From contig JACQTL010000005.1 in NCBI GenBank assembly GCA_016210805.1, positions 1 through 27,034 on the forward strand: a DNA stretch of 27,034 nucleotides, in the 5' to 3' direction. The translations under genes were made by a program, and so were the position numbers. The notes under the pieces were generated by a model. That model saw nothing but the letters and a program-made list of their open reading frames with translations, did no database searches and was not told the origin of the DNA. This document shows positions 1 through 7,870 of this stretch, one piece after another (position 1 is the first letter of the stretch; every line of letters begins with the position of its first letter). Source of the stretch: Actinomycetota bacterium. GTDB lineage: Bacteria; Actinomycetota; UBA4738; G016210805.

Positions 1-1
1 C

Positions 2-1996
2 GGCTCGGCCGCCCACCTCCTCGAGCCGGACCTCAAGGAGGGCTCCGGCGGGCTCCGCGACGTCCACACGCTGGGGTGGGCGGCGAGGGCCCTGACGGAT
101 GGGGGGTGGGTGGACGGCCTGGTGTCCCTCGGGGCCCTCCGCCCCCGGGAGCGCGACGCCCTGGCCGACGCGGAGGAGTACCTGACCCGGCTCCGCGGCG
201 CCCTCCACGTCGAGACGGGGAGGAAGACCGACCGGCTCCCCCTGGAGCTCCAGCCCGCGCTGGCCGAGGCCATGGGCTTCGAGGACGAGCCGGGGCTCCC
301 GGCCGTGGACGGGCTGATGCGGGCCACCTTCGAGCACGCCCGGCAGGTCGAGCACGCGGTCCGGCTGGCCTTCGACCGCCTGCTGTCGCCGGGGTCCGCA
401 GTGAGGTCCGGGGAGGCCGAGCCGGCCGAACCGCTGGACGGGTTCGAGGGGATCCTGGAGGCCCTGGCCCAGGCGGCCGAGTCGGGGCGGGCCCTCCTCC
501 CCGTCGAGCTCGACCGCATCGAGGCCACCGACCCCGGGGTGGCGGAGCGATGGTCCCCCGGGATGCGAGAGGGGTTCCTTCGGCTGCTCAGGGCGGGCCG
601 GGACGGCACGCGGATGCTCGAGGCCCTGGACCGGGCCGGCCTCCTCGTCCGCCTGCTCCCGGAATGGGGGCCGGTGCGATGCCGTCCCCAGCGGGACCCG
701 TACCACCGGTTCACGGTCGACGTGCACCTCCTGGAGACCTCGGCGAACGCCCGGGCCCTCCTGGACCGCGGGGCGACCGACGACCCCGTGGCCGTGGAGG
801 CCGCCGGAGCCGTGGAGGAGGTTGACGGGCTGCTCCTCGGGGCGCTGCTCCACGACGTGGGGAAGACCGGTGAGGGCCGGCACGTCCCCGTGGGGGCCAG
901 GGTGGCGGCCGCCGCGCTCGACCGGATCGGGGTGGTGGGCCGGACCCGCGAGCTGGCCCGGTTCCTGGTCGAGGACCACCTGCTCCTCTCCGACACCGCG
1001 ACCCGCCGGGACATCACCGACGAGGACCTGGTGCTCGGGGTGGCCGCTCGGGTCAGGGACCAGGAGCGGCTGGCCGCCCTGTACCTGCTGGCCCTGGCCG
1101 ACGGGAGGGCCACCGGCCCGCACGCCTGGACGCCGTGGCGGTCGGGCCTGGTCCGCGAGCTGGTGGCCAAGGTCCAACGGGTCCTGGAGCGCGGGCAGAT
1201 GGGGGACGAGGCGGCCGACCGCCTGGCCGCCCGGGAGAGGGAGATCCGGGAGGCGCTTGCGGGGGAGCCGGCCGACGCGGTCGAGCTCTTCCTGGCCCGC
1301 CTTCCCCGGTCCTACCTGCTCGCGGTCGACGCCGAGCGGGCCGCCCGGCACTTCGGCCTGCTCGACTCGCCGCTCGGCCTGACCGAGGTCCGCACGCTCA
1401 CCGGGCCCGGCGAGGGAACGGGGACCCACGCCCTCGCCGTCGTCACCCGGGACCGGCCCGGGCTCCTGGCCCGCATCGCCGGGGCGCTGGCCCTCTCGGG
1501 TCTCTCGATCCTCTCCGCCCAGGTGTTCACCACGGAGGACGGGGTGGCCGTGGACCTGTTCGAGGTCGAGGGGGCCTTCGAGCGCGAGGTCACCGAGGAG
1601 CGGTGGCGCTCCTTCCGGGCCCTGCTTCGCAAGGCCGTGGAGGACCGCGTCTCGCTGGAGCACCGGGTCCGGGAGAAGCGCTCGTACTACCGGCCCCCGC
1701 GGGCCGACATCCCGCTCAAGGTCCGGGTGGACAACGAGTCGTCGGACTTCTTCACGGTCGTGGAGGTGAGCGCGGCCGACCGGATCGGGCTGCTCTACGA
1801 CATCACCCAGGCCTTCGCCGAGCTCGGGCTCGACGTGCACCTGGCCAAGGTGGCCACGTACGGCGTCCGGGTCGTGGACGCCTTCTACGTCCGCGACGCG
1901 CTTGGCGAGAGGATCCTGCACCCGGCGCGGGTCGGCGAGATCGAGCGCGCCGTCGCCGCCCGCCTCGGCCCCGCCGAGGAGCTGGAGCAGGGCTAG
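2..1996 (+). CDS. glnD: [Protein-PII] uridylyltransferase / uridylyl-removing enzyme, 5'-truncated by window edge
   Basis: Bifunctional nitrogen sensor that adds UMP to, and removes it from, the PII signalling protein according to glutamine level. The reading frame is open from base 2, and its first residues carry the GlnD hallmark EPDLKEGSGGLRD, so the gene starts upstream of the window. The nucleotidyltransferase active site is mostly missing. Visible in order: the helical linker domain; an HD hydrolase domain with LLHDVGK (bases about 845-865), the UMP-removing site; and two C-terminal ACT domains, about bases 1424-1660 (HALAVVTRDRPGLLARIAGAL) and 1750-1970 (VVEVSAADRIGLLYDITQAF), which bind glutamine in the family. 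About 664 residues are present of a usual 800-900. In actinobacteria glnD commonly follows amtB-glnK, which would lie left of the window (established knowledge, not seen). It ends in TAG inside a CTAG shared with the convergent next gene. Confidence 0.95.
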   Translation, partial: GSAAHLLEPDLKEGSGGLRDVHTLGWAARALTDGGWVDGLVSLGALRPRERDALADAEEYLTRLRGALHVETGRKTDRLPLELQPALAEAMGFEDEPGLPAVDGLMRATFEHARQVEHAVRLAFDRLLSPGSAVRSGEAEPAEPLDGFEGILEALAQAAESGRALLPVELDRIEATDPGVAERWSPGMREGFLRLLRAGRDGTRMLEALDRAGLLVRLLPEWGPVRCRPQRDPYHRFTVDVHLLETSANARALLDRGATDDPVAVEAAGAVEEVDGLLLGALLHDVGKTGEGRHVPVGARVAAAALDRIGVVGRTRELARFLVEDHLLLSDTATRRDITDEDLVLGVAARVRDQERLAALYLLALADGRATGPHAWTPWRSGLVRELVAKVQRVLERGQMGDEAADRLAAREREIREALAGEPADAVELFLARLPRSYLLAVDAERAARHFGLLDSPLGLTEVRTLTGPGEGTGTHALAVVTRDRPGLLARIAGALALSGLSILSAQVFTTEDGVAVDLFEVEGAFEREVTEERWRSFRALLRKAVEDRVSLEHRVREKRSYYRPPRADIPLKVRVDNESSDFFTVVEVSAADRIGLLYDITQAFAELGLDVHLAKVATYGVRVVDAFYVRDALGERILHPARVGEIERAVAARLGPAEELEQG

Positions 1997-3660
1997 CCTG
2001 CCCGTTCGGCGATCCGGACCGAGGCGAGGATCTCCTCCATCGCTGCGACGTCTTCGGGCGAGGCGTTCGGCCCCACCGTGACCACGACGTACCGGTCGCC
2101 GAACCCGTCGAGCCAGACCGGAATCCGGAAGATCGCGAAGCCGGGCCTGCCGTCCGCGATCCGCTCCAAGTCTCCCAATGACACGGGGAACTCGGTGTCA
2201 GGGCGGTCACTGGGTACGGGGGTCGGCCCGCCCGCCGTCCGGCCCAGCTCGATGACAACCGAGTCCAGTGGCAGCCCCGTGAAGCTCGTGTCCGTGCTGC
2301 ACCCGCCGTCCTCGGGCTCGACGTGCGTGAAGTAGAACTCGACGTTCGAAATGAAGACGCCCCAGCGCGAGATCCGGCACTGCCACTGGAAGGGCTGCAC
2401 GTGCCACCCGGCCTCGTTTTCGAAGGCCCACCCGAGCTCCTCGGCCGTCGTGGGCTCACCGGTCGGCCGCTCCGTCGGGGTCTCGGTGGGCTCCGACGGG
2501 TCCACGGCTGGCGGGGGCTCGAAGCCGGTGAACCGGATCGACCGGACGATCCCCTCCGCGAGGGCGACGTCGACGTCGCTCGCGTCGGGACCCGCCCAGA
2601 TGACGACGCGGATGAACCGGTCTCCGACCAGGTAGCCGGCCCCCCGCCCCGCGAACCCGCCGCCGGTAGCGCTCTCCGGGGCCACGAGGAAACCGGCCGG
2701 GTCGAGCGGCAGGGCCTCCAGCAACGGGGGCGTCTCGCCCTCCCATCCCTCGGCCAGCTCCACGAAGACGAGATCCGAGGGGAGGCCGTCCGAGGACCAG
2801 GACCACACGCACCCGTCCGGAGCAGCCGGGTCGACGCGCGGGATCTCGACGTCGCGGTTCGACACGACCTGCCCGGACCCGCAGTCCACCGGGCCCGGGG
2901 CGTCCGTGAACGCCCCGACCGCCCACGTGTCCGGGTGCTCGAACGACCACCCGTGCTCCGGGTTCTCGTGGGCCATCCAGACCGGCGCCCCGTCGAACCT
3001 GATCGACCCCACGATCTGCCGGACGGTCTCGACGTCATCAGGCGAGGCTTCACGGCCGATGTAGGCGCGGACCATGAAGAACGCCTCTCCGTCCCGAGCG
3101 ACGACGAGGTAGTACTCATCCGGCCCCCCGGCTATCCCCCCGGTCGGCCGCAGGTCGTCGAACGCGATGGGCAGTTCAGTGTCCGGCGGCCTCAAGAGGC
3201 CTCGAATCAGGGGATAGGCGCCCGCCTGGACGACCGCCGCATCTTCGGGGAGCCCTCCGAGGTCCCATCGCGACAGACAGTTCCCGGTTCCACCGTCGGG
3301 CTGGCGGAACTCGTGCCGGACGTTCGAGACGAACGCCCCGCCCCGGACCCCTCCGATCTCGCAGCCCTCGTCCCCGAACGGCTGGACGTGCCAGTCGGGA
3401 GGGTATCGGAGCGACCATCCGAGCTCCGGCCCTCCGTAGGCGGCCGTCACGGAGCCGCGGTCGGGACGCAGGGAGATGCCGGCCCAGGTGAGGGCGCCGG
3501 CGAACACCGCGACGGCCGCCGCGCCGGCGGTCCACCGGGCCGCGCGACGGAGGTTCCCGCGGCGGCGGATCTCCGGCAGCCGCTCTGGGCTCGGCCGGAT
3601 CCCCGCTACGGCGGCCTCGAAGGCCTCGGTCAGGCGGTCGTCGCGCAGGTCGGAGCTCAT
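1993..3660 (-). CDS. Membrane-anchored protein with three tandem extracytoplasmic repeats, partner of ECF sigma factor
   Basis: A 555-residue protein of unrecognised family. Residues 1-40 are a charged cytoplasmic tail, about 42-62 a single transmembrane helix (GAAAVAVFAGALTWAG), and the rest is exported. Three repeats of about 145 residues follow at roughly 79-222, 235-377 and 408-550. Each opens with a variant of GWSxxYPPDWHVQPF (GWSFEHPDTWAVGAF, GWAFENEAGWHVQPF) and closes with a SPDDVxxxxxIVxSIRF-like segment. Each repeat has one cysteine pair (C100/C128, C260/C284, C428/C454), suggesting a disulfide in each. A Pro/Thr/Glu-rich linker (381-404) separates repeats 2 and 3. The opening resembles PsbP-like domains, a weak visual match. 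Its ATG overlaps the sigma gene's TGA (ATGA), so the two are translated together. That placement suggests an anti-sigma or sensor role, but no zinc-type anti-sigma motif is visible, so this is inference. It converges on glnD with a 4-nt overlap. Confidence 0.85.
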   Translation of the reverse strand: MSSDLRDDRLTEAFEAAVAGIRPSPERLPEIRRRGNLRRAARWTAGAAAVAVFAGALTWAGISLRPDRGSVTAAYGGPELGWSLRYPPDWHVQPFGDEGCEIGGVRGGAFVSNVRHEFRQPDGGTGNCLSRWDLGGLPEDAAVVQAGAYPLIRGLLRPPDTELPIAFDDLRPTGGIAGGPDEYYLVVARDGEAFFMVRAYIGREASPDDVETVRQIVGSIRFDGAPVWMAHENPEHGWSFEHPDTWAVGAFTDAPGPVDCGSGQVVSNRDVEIPRVDPAAPDGCVWSWSSDGLPSDLVFVELAEGWEGETPPLLEALPLDPAGFLVAPESATGGGFAGRGAGYLVGDRFIRVVIWAGPDASDVDVALAEGIVRSIRFTGFEPPPAVDPSEPTETPTERPTGEPTTAEELGWAFENEAGWHVQPFQWQCRISRWGVFISNVEFYFTHVEPEDGGCSTDTSFTGLPLDSVVIELGRTAGGPTPVPSDRPDTEFPVSLGDLERIADGRPGFAIFRIPVWLDGFGDRYVVVTVGPNASPEDVAAMEEILASVRIAERAG

Positions 3661-4151
3661 CCGTTCCTCTCCCGTTCCTCGACCGACAACGCTGCACGGA
3701 GGCGTTCCCGGGCCCTGGACAGGTGCACCCGCACGGTGCTCTCCCGCATCCCGAGCATCGCGGCCACCTCGGACGTCTCGAACCCGGCCCAGTCCCTGAG
3801 GACCACCGCCTGGCGCTGGCGCATCGGGAGCCCGGACAGGGCCACGGCCACGTCGCGGCGCGAGAGCGCCGTGTCGGCCGGGTCGAGCTCCGACCCACCC
3901 GCTCGGGCGACCGGCGCGGGGCGGCCACGCCTCCGGACCTCCCGTGCGGCCAGGCGCATCGCCGTCTTGAACACGTAGCCTCCCGCGTGGTCGTCCCCCC
4001 GGATCCGGCCCCAGTGGGACCAGAGCCTGGCGAACGCCTCCGCCGCGACGTCCTCCGCGGCGGCCCGGTCGATCATCACGAGGGCGCAGGCCCTGACGAT
4101 CCGGGCGAGGTGCTCCCGGTAGAACCCCTCGAAGCTCCCCGCGTCCGGCAT
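3657..4151 (-). CDS. ECF-family RNA polymerase sigma factor
   Basis: A small sigma-70 family factor of the extracytoplasmic function type, 164 residues from the ATG at 4151. Region 2 is seen as FYREHLARIVRACALVMIDR...AEDVAAEAFARLWSHW; the AEDVxxEAFxxLW segment is typical of region 2.2-2.4. Region 4 is LSGLPMRQRQAVVLRDWAGF, then EVAAMLGMRESTVRVHLSRARERL, a clear helix-turn-helix for the -35 element. I chose ATG 4151 because a GAGGAGG Shine-Dalgarno sits directly before it; a GTG at 4163 is also in frame but lies upstream of that site. It is the first gene of a two-gene unit whose second gene encodes a membrane protein, the usual layout for signal-responsive ECF systems. I could not find a convincing ECF-type autoregulatory promoter in the 70 bp upstream. 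Confidence 0.92.
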   Translation of the reverse strand: MPDAGSFEGFYREHLARIVRACALVMIDRAAAEDVAAEAFARLWSHWGRIRGDDHAGGYVFKTAMRLAAREVRRRGRPAPVARAGGSELDPADTALSRRDVAVALSGLPMRQRQAVVLRDWAGFETSEVAAMLGMRESTVRVHLSRARERLRAALSVEERERNG

Positions 4152-4221
4152 CCGCCTCCTCACCCCGTATCCAGCACGGTGAGGCCCGGGGCGCTTACCG
4201 GCAAGGGCGGAGAGACGCCCG

Positions 4222-5598
4222 CTACCGGAGGAAGAACGGGGGCGTGGCCATCACGCGGTCGGCCACGATCGCCGCCACGTACCCGGCCACCAGGAGGAGC
4301 CCGGTGAACAGGTGCAGGTTGACCCCCTTGGCCATCGTGGGCATCAGGGCGTAGGGGTCTTCGTAGGAGGCCCGCAGGCCGCGGTACACCCCCAGGGCCA
4401 TCGGTGCGGTGGCCGCCGCAAGCAGCGTGGGGAACGGGAGGATGCCGGTGGCCACTCCCGCCACCACGCCGGCGTAGGCCGCGGCCGCGGCCGCGGCGTA
4501 GCCGGCCACCACCGCCCCGGGCGACAGCCGGACGGGCAGGGTGCGCTTGCCGGCCGCCCCGTCGCCGGGCCGGTCGGGGACCTCGTTCACGTACAGGACC
4601 AGCGCGATCAGGATGGCCACTGGGATCGAAGCCACCCAGGCCTCGGCCGAGAGCCGCTGGGCCTGCACGAAGTACGCCCCCAGGACCATGATCGGGCCGA
4701 ACCCCAGCGCCACGGCGATCTCGCCCAGCCCCCTGTACACGAGCCGGAGCGGCGGCGCCGTGTAGGCCACGCTGATGGCCACCCCGGCCAGGCCGATCCA
4801 GAACAGGGGCCAGAACCCCCGTTCCACCGCGAGGTACAGCCCGATGGCCACCGCGGCCGCGTAGAACGCCGCCGACAGCGCGACCATCTGCCCCGTCGAG
4901 AGCAGCCCGTAGTGGATCACCCTGGAGCCCCCGCTGAACTGCGTGGGCGTCGTGTTGGCGGCGTCGGCCCCGGAGAGCGTGTCGAAGATGTCGTTGGCCA
5001 CGTTCAGCCCGAGGTGCACCAGCGATGCGGCGACCAGCGTCAGCAGCGCGTAGCCGAGGTGGAACGACCCGTGCAGCGCGGCCACGGCCACCCCCAGGAA
5101 CACGGGCACGGCCGTCGCCGACAGGAACGGGAGCCGGGTGGCCCGGAGGAACAGCCACCCGCCCGACAGCCGGGGACGGATCCGCCGGCCCTGCCGGGCC
5201 CCCAGGGCGCCCAGGTACCGGTGGGCCTGGGGCACGCCGAGCTCCGAGTACTGGAAGAACGGGACCTCCTTCTCGTCCCACGTCTGGGAGCGGCGGGGCC
5301 GGAGCACCAGCCAGCCCCCGTCCTCCTCGGCGAGCGGCCCCCACAGGTTCACGTACCTGCGCTCGTCGTAGCCCATGTCGGGCTGGGGACGGATGTGGCT
5401 GAAGATCACGTTCGCCTCGGCGCCGGGCCCGACGGGGATCGCGGCTGGCGGACGGAGCCGCACCGCCGACCCCCCCTCGTCCACCTCGAAGTCGGCCGCC
5501 GCCGACAGCGGGTAACCGTCGGCGTCCACCGTGACCAGCACGGCGTGGTCGAAGCGCTCGGGGAGGCGGCGGAGCATCTCCGCGGTCGGAGCGGTCAC
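4222..5598 (-). CDS. UbiA-family prenyltransferase (MenA-like) with N-terminal PNPOx-like domain
   Basis: Integral membrane prenyltransferase, 458 residues, expected to join a polyprenyl chain to an aromatic or quinone-precursor ring. The UbiA domain (about 150-458) has the first Asp-rich motif ANDIFDTLSGAD near 201 and the second NEVPDRPGD near 338, with about eight hydrophobic segments. The phrase SGGSRVIHYGLLS resembles MenA, so menaquinone synthesis (dihydroxynaphthoate prenylation) is the best guess, but substrate cannot be read from sequence. Residues 1-130 form an extra soluble domain (FDHAVLVTVDADGYPLSAAADFEVDEGG) resembling the pyridoxamine-phosphate-oxidase split barrel. The start is GTG at 5598, which forms a GTGA overlap with the stop of the preceding split-barrel gene. 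The longer open frame upstream to 5787 is a shadow of that gene. Confidence 0.85.
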   Translation of the reverse strand: MTAPTAEMLRRLPERFDHAVLVTVDADGYPLSAAADFEVDEGGSAVRLRPPAAIPVGPGAEANVIFSHIRPQPDMGYDERRYVNLWGPLAEEDGGWLVLRPRRSQTWDEKEVPFFQYSELGVPQAHRYLGALGARQGRRIRPRLSGGWLFLRATRLPFLSATAVPVFLGVAVAALHGSFHLGYALLTLVAASLVHLGLNVANDIFDTLSGADAANTTPTQFSGGSRVIHYGLLSTGQMVALSAAFYAAAVAIGLYLAVERGFWPLFWIGLAGVAISVAYTAPPLRLVYRGLGEIAVALGFGPIMVLGAYFVQAQRLSAEAWVASIPVAILIALVLYVNEVPDRPGDGAAGKRTLPVRLSPGAVVAGYAAAAAAAYAGVVAGVATGILPFPTLLAAATAPMALGVYRGLRASYEDPYALMPTMAKGVNLHLFTGLLLVAGYVAAIVADRVMATPPFFLR

Positions 5599-6095
5599 GG
5601 GGCCGTCTCCGCCATCTCGAGGACCTCCGGCGGGCGGTCCGTCCGTCCTCCCTCCCACACCAGCACCCTCCGGGGCACGATCTCGATCAGGATCCGCTCC
5701 CAGAACAGCGGGAGGGCCACCCGCTTGGCGTAGAAGGGCCGGACGATGGGCTCCTTGGCCACCCACAGGGGCATGATCCTCTGCCACTCCTCGTGCACGT
5801 CCCCATCGTGCACGGTGGCGTCGCCCTGGACGGTGACCCGGTCGCGGAGCGGCTCGCCGTGCGTGGCCCCCAGGTCGGTCACGGCCACGGAGACCCGGGG
5901 GTTGCGCCGGACGTGCTCGACCTTCCGGGAGAACAGGATGCTGGAGTGCAGCCAGATCCGCCCGTCGTCGTAGAGGGGGATCATCGGGTGGGTGATGGGC
6001 AGCCCGTCCGGGCCGATCACCGAGAACTCCGCCACCAGGGCGGCGTTCAGCACGGCCTCGACCCGTCCGGGCAGACGGCCGGGGAGCGTGTCCAT
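5595..6095 (-). CDS. Pyridoxamine 5'-phosphate oxidase-like (PPOX/F420-type) protein
   Basis: A 166-residue single-domain protein of the FMN/F420-binding split-barrel superfamily. Typical features are the N-terminal strand pair VAEFSVIGPDGLPITHPMIPLYDDGRIWLHSS, the segment SRKVEHVRRNPRVSVAVTD, and a second half with RVTVQGDATVHDGD. Relatives reduce or bind flavin, F420 or heme-derived ligands; substrate is not deducible here. ATG 6095 fits the domain start. The bases TTGAAT end 6 nt before it and could be a weak -10 of a leaderless promoter. The stop overlaps the next gene's GTG by 4 nt, so it is co-translated with the UbiA protein, whose own N-terminus appears to carry the same fold. This suggests a joint role, perhaps in quinone-related redox chemistry (inference). 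Confidence 0.85.
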   Translation of the reverse strand: MDTLPGRLPGRVEAVLNAALVAEFSVIGPDGLPITHPMIPLYDDGRIWLHSSILFSRKVEHVRRNPRVSVAVTDLGATHGEPLRDRVTVQGDATVHDGDVHEEWQRIMPLWVAKEPIVRPFYAKRVALPLFWERILIEIVPRRVLVWEGGRTDRPPEVLEMAETAP

Positions 6096-6159
6096 GCGGT
6101 CATTCAAGCACAGGTGGCCGACTCGACGCGCGGAGGCCTCCCGGGCGAACATCCACCGC

Positions 6160-7263
6160 GTGAGCGTGGAGCGCGAGGGCCGCGGGGCGATGCTCCCGGC
6201 ACCCGGGGAGGACGTGGTGGTCGAGGAGATCGTCCTCGAGCCGCCAGGCCCCGGCGAGGTCCAGGTCCGCATCCTGGCCACCGGCGTCTGCCACACGGAG
6301 CTGCACTTCAAGAACCGCAACGGGCGGGGACTGCCCTTCCCGATCCTCCTGGGCCACGAGGGCGCCGGCCTGGTCGAGGACGTCGGTGAGGGCGTCGAGG
6401 GCCTCGGGCCCGGCGACCCCGTGGTCGTGGCCTGGACGGTGCCCTGCGGGGAGTGTCCGCCGTGCCTCCGGGGAGAGCCCCGGCGGTGCTGGACCTGGCG
6501 GCCGTCCCGGGCCCGGATCCGCCGCAAGCGTGACGGGGCCACCGTCACGCCGGTCCTGGCCACGGGCACGTTCGCGGACCGCATCGTGGTGCCGGCGGAC
6601 GCGGCCGTGAGCGTCCCCGCCGAGCTCCCCATGGCGCAGGCCTGCCTGATCGGCTGCTGCGTGGCCACGGGGGCCGGCGCCGTCTTCAACACCACGCCGG
6701 TCCGGCCGGGCTCCACCGTCGCGGTGATCGGCTGTGGCGCGGTGGGCCTGTCCGCGATCCAGGCCGCCCGGATCTCCGGCGCCGGCAGGATCTTCGCGGT
6801 GGACCTGCACGAGCGGAAGCTGGACTGGGCCGGGGAGCTCGGCGCCACCGACCTCGTGGACGCCTCGCGGAGCGACCCCGTGCGGGAGATCCGCCGGCTC
6901 ACGGACAGGGTGGGCGTGGACTTCGCGTACGAGGCTGTGGGCCTCCCGGCCACGCTCGACCAGGCCATCCGGATCCTCTCCCGCACCGGCACCTGCACGT
7001 TCATCGGGGTCCCGGAGCCCGACGCCGAGATGGCCGTGAACATCGGGAAGTTCTTCTTCAAGCGGAACACGCTCACCGTCTGCGAGGGTGGCGACACGTC
7101 GCCGGCCGAGGACTTCCCCCGCTACGCCCGGATGGCCCTGGAAGGGGAGCTCGACCTCGGGCGCATGGTCACCAGGACCGTCGGCCTCGACGACGTCGAG
7201 GAGGCCTTCCGGGCCATGGAGGCCGGCGAGGTGATCCGGTCCGTGATCCTCACCGGCCGCTGA
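6160..7263 (+). CDS. Zinc-dependent alcohol dehydrogenase (MDR superfamily, class III-like)
   Basis: Medium-chain NAD(P)-dependent alcohol or aldehyde oxidoreductase, 367 residues with this start. Catalytic zinc ligands are visible as GVCHTELHF, GHEGAG and the later Cys in CLIGCCVATG. The structural zinc set is complete: CGECPPCLRGEPRRC has C-x2-C-x2-C-x7-C spacing. The Rossmann fold has GCGAVGLSAIQAARISGA, and NIGKFFFKRNTLTVCEGG is a late motif of the mycofactocin/NDMA-dependent and glutathione-formaldehyde dehydrogenase neighbourhood. That resemblance is suggestive only; no mycofactocin gene is in the window. The start is uncertain: GTG 6160, GTG 6166 and ATG 6190 are possible. I chose 6160 because family alignment needs residues before GAMLPAPGEDVVVEEI. 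It is transcribed divergently from the PPOX gene and ends at a strong hairpin. Confidence 0.9.
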   Translation: MSVEREGRGAMLPAPGEDVVVEEIVLEPPGPGEVQVRILATGVCHTELHFKNRNGRGLPFPILLGHEGAGLVEDVGEGVEGLGPGDPVVVAWTVPCGECPPCLRGEPRRCWTWRPSRARIRRKRDGATVTPVLATGTFADRIVVPADAAVSVPAELPMAQACLIGCCVATGAGAVFNTTPVRPGSTVAVIGCGAVGLSAIQAARISGAGRIFAVDLHERKLDWAGELGATDLVDASRSDPVREIRRLTDRVGVDFAYEAVGLPATLDQAIRILSRTGTCTFIGVPEPDAEMAVNIGKFFFKRNTLTVCEGGDTSPAEDFPRYARMALEGELDLGRMVTRTVGLDDVEEAFRAMEAGEVIRSVILTGR

Positions 7264-7274
7264 TCCGGGTCAGG

Positions 7275-7296
7275 CCTCCGGGGCCGGCCCCGGAGG
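7275..7296. terminator. Bidirectional hairpin terminator between convergent genes
   Basis: A perfect 22-bp palindrome with arms CCTCCGGGGCC and GGCCCCGGAGG lies between the stop of the alcohol dehydrogenase (7263) and the stop of the lipoprotein gene on the other strand (7298). The central bases would form the loop. There is no T tract, which is common for terminators in GC-rich actinobacteria. Its position makes it suitable for both genes. Confidence 0.7.
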
Positions 7297-7297
7297 A

Positions 7298-7870
7298 TCA
7301 GGCCCCCACCACCGACCCGCAGGCCACCTGGATGTTGACCCGGGTCCCGTCCGCGGTCGTGCCCTCGATCGTGAGGGTGGGCGACTCGGACTCGACGTCG
7401 ACCATGGCGGTTCCCGAGGTGATGTCGTACTCGCTCCCCTCCTCGAGCGAGCCGAGGATGGCCGTGGCCTGGAAGTCGGTGACCCCGCCGGCGGCGGCAG
7501 CCGCGCCCGGCACTATCACCTGGAGGCTGGCCAGCCCCTCGGTCACCTCGACGTCCGAGTACTGGACGCCGAAGGCGTCGGGGACCAGCCCTATCGAGCA
7601 GTTGGCCTGGACGCCCTGCCGCCTGTGGTCGCCGGCGTCGGGGCCGTCCCTGATCCGGACCAGGAGGGTGTCGCCGGCCCCCGCGTCGACGATGTCGTCG
7701 CCGGTGCCCGTCGGGTCGGGGATCCCGGTCGGCTCGCTCCCGCAGGCCCACAGCGACGAGGCCAGCACCAGGAACGCCGAGATCGCGAGCCACCGCCGGA
7801 TGGAGGCCCCCCGGGGCTCGCGGGCGTTCGCTCGTGTCTCCCTACGCTCCATGGTCGCCGTGTCCCTCAC
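7298..7870 (-). CDS. Putative exported lipoprotein, unknown function
   Basis: A 190-residue protein of unrecognised family. A long basic N-terminus leads to a hydrophobic segment (WLAISAFLVLASSLWAC) ending in a lipobox-like LWAC (Cys43), followed by a Gly/Thr/Asp-rich spacer, so it is probably lipid-anchored. The mature part is acidic and beta-rich (VRIRDGPDAGDH, YSDVEVTEGLASLQVIVPG, TADGTRVNIQVACGSV) with two further cysteines. The start is GTG 7870, which overlaps the TGA of the upstream PQQ-type dehydrogenase as GTGA; an ATG at 7852 is an alternative. Coupling to an exported dehydrogenase suggests work at the cell surface in the same process, but nothing in the sequence shows that directly. 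Confidence 0.75.
   Translation of the reverse strand: MRDTATMERRETRANAREPRGASIRRWLAISAFLVLASSLWACGSEPTGIPDPTGTGDDIVDAGAGDTLLVRIRDGPDAGDHRRQGVQANCSIGLVPDAFGVQYSDVEVTEGLASLQVIVPGAAAAAGGVTDFQATAILGSLEEGSEYDITSGTAMVDVESESPTLTIEGTTADGTRVNIQVACGSVVGA

Noticed and set aside
2323..3978. Long plus-strand open frame (551 codons)
   Set aside because: It is antisense to the repeat-containing membrane protein and the sigma factor; it is Arg/Pro/Gly-rich with no domain, a typical high-GC shadow.
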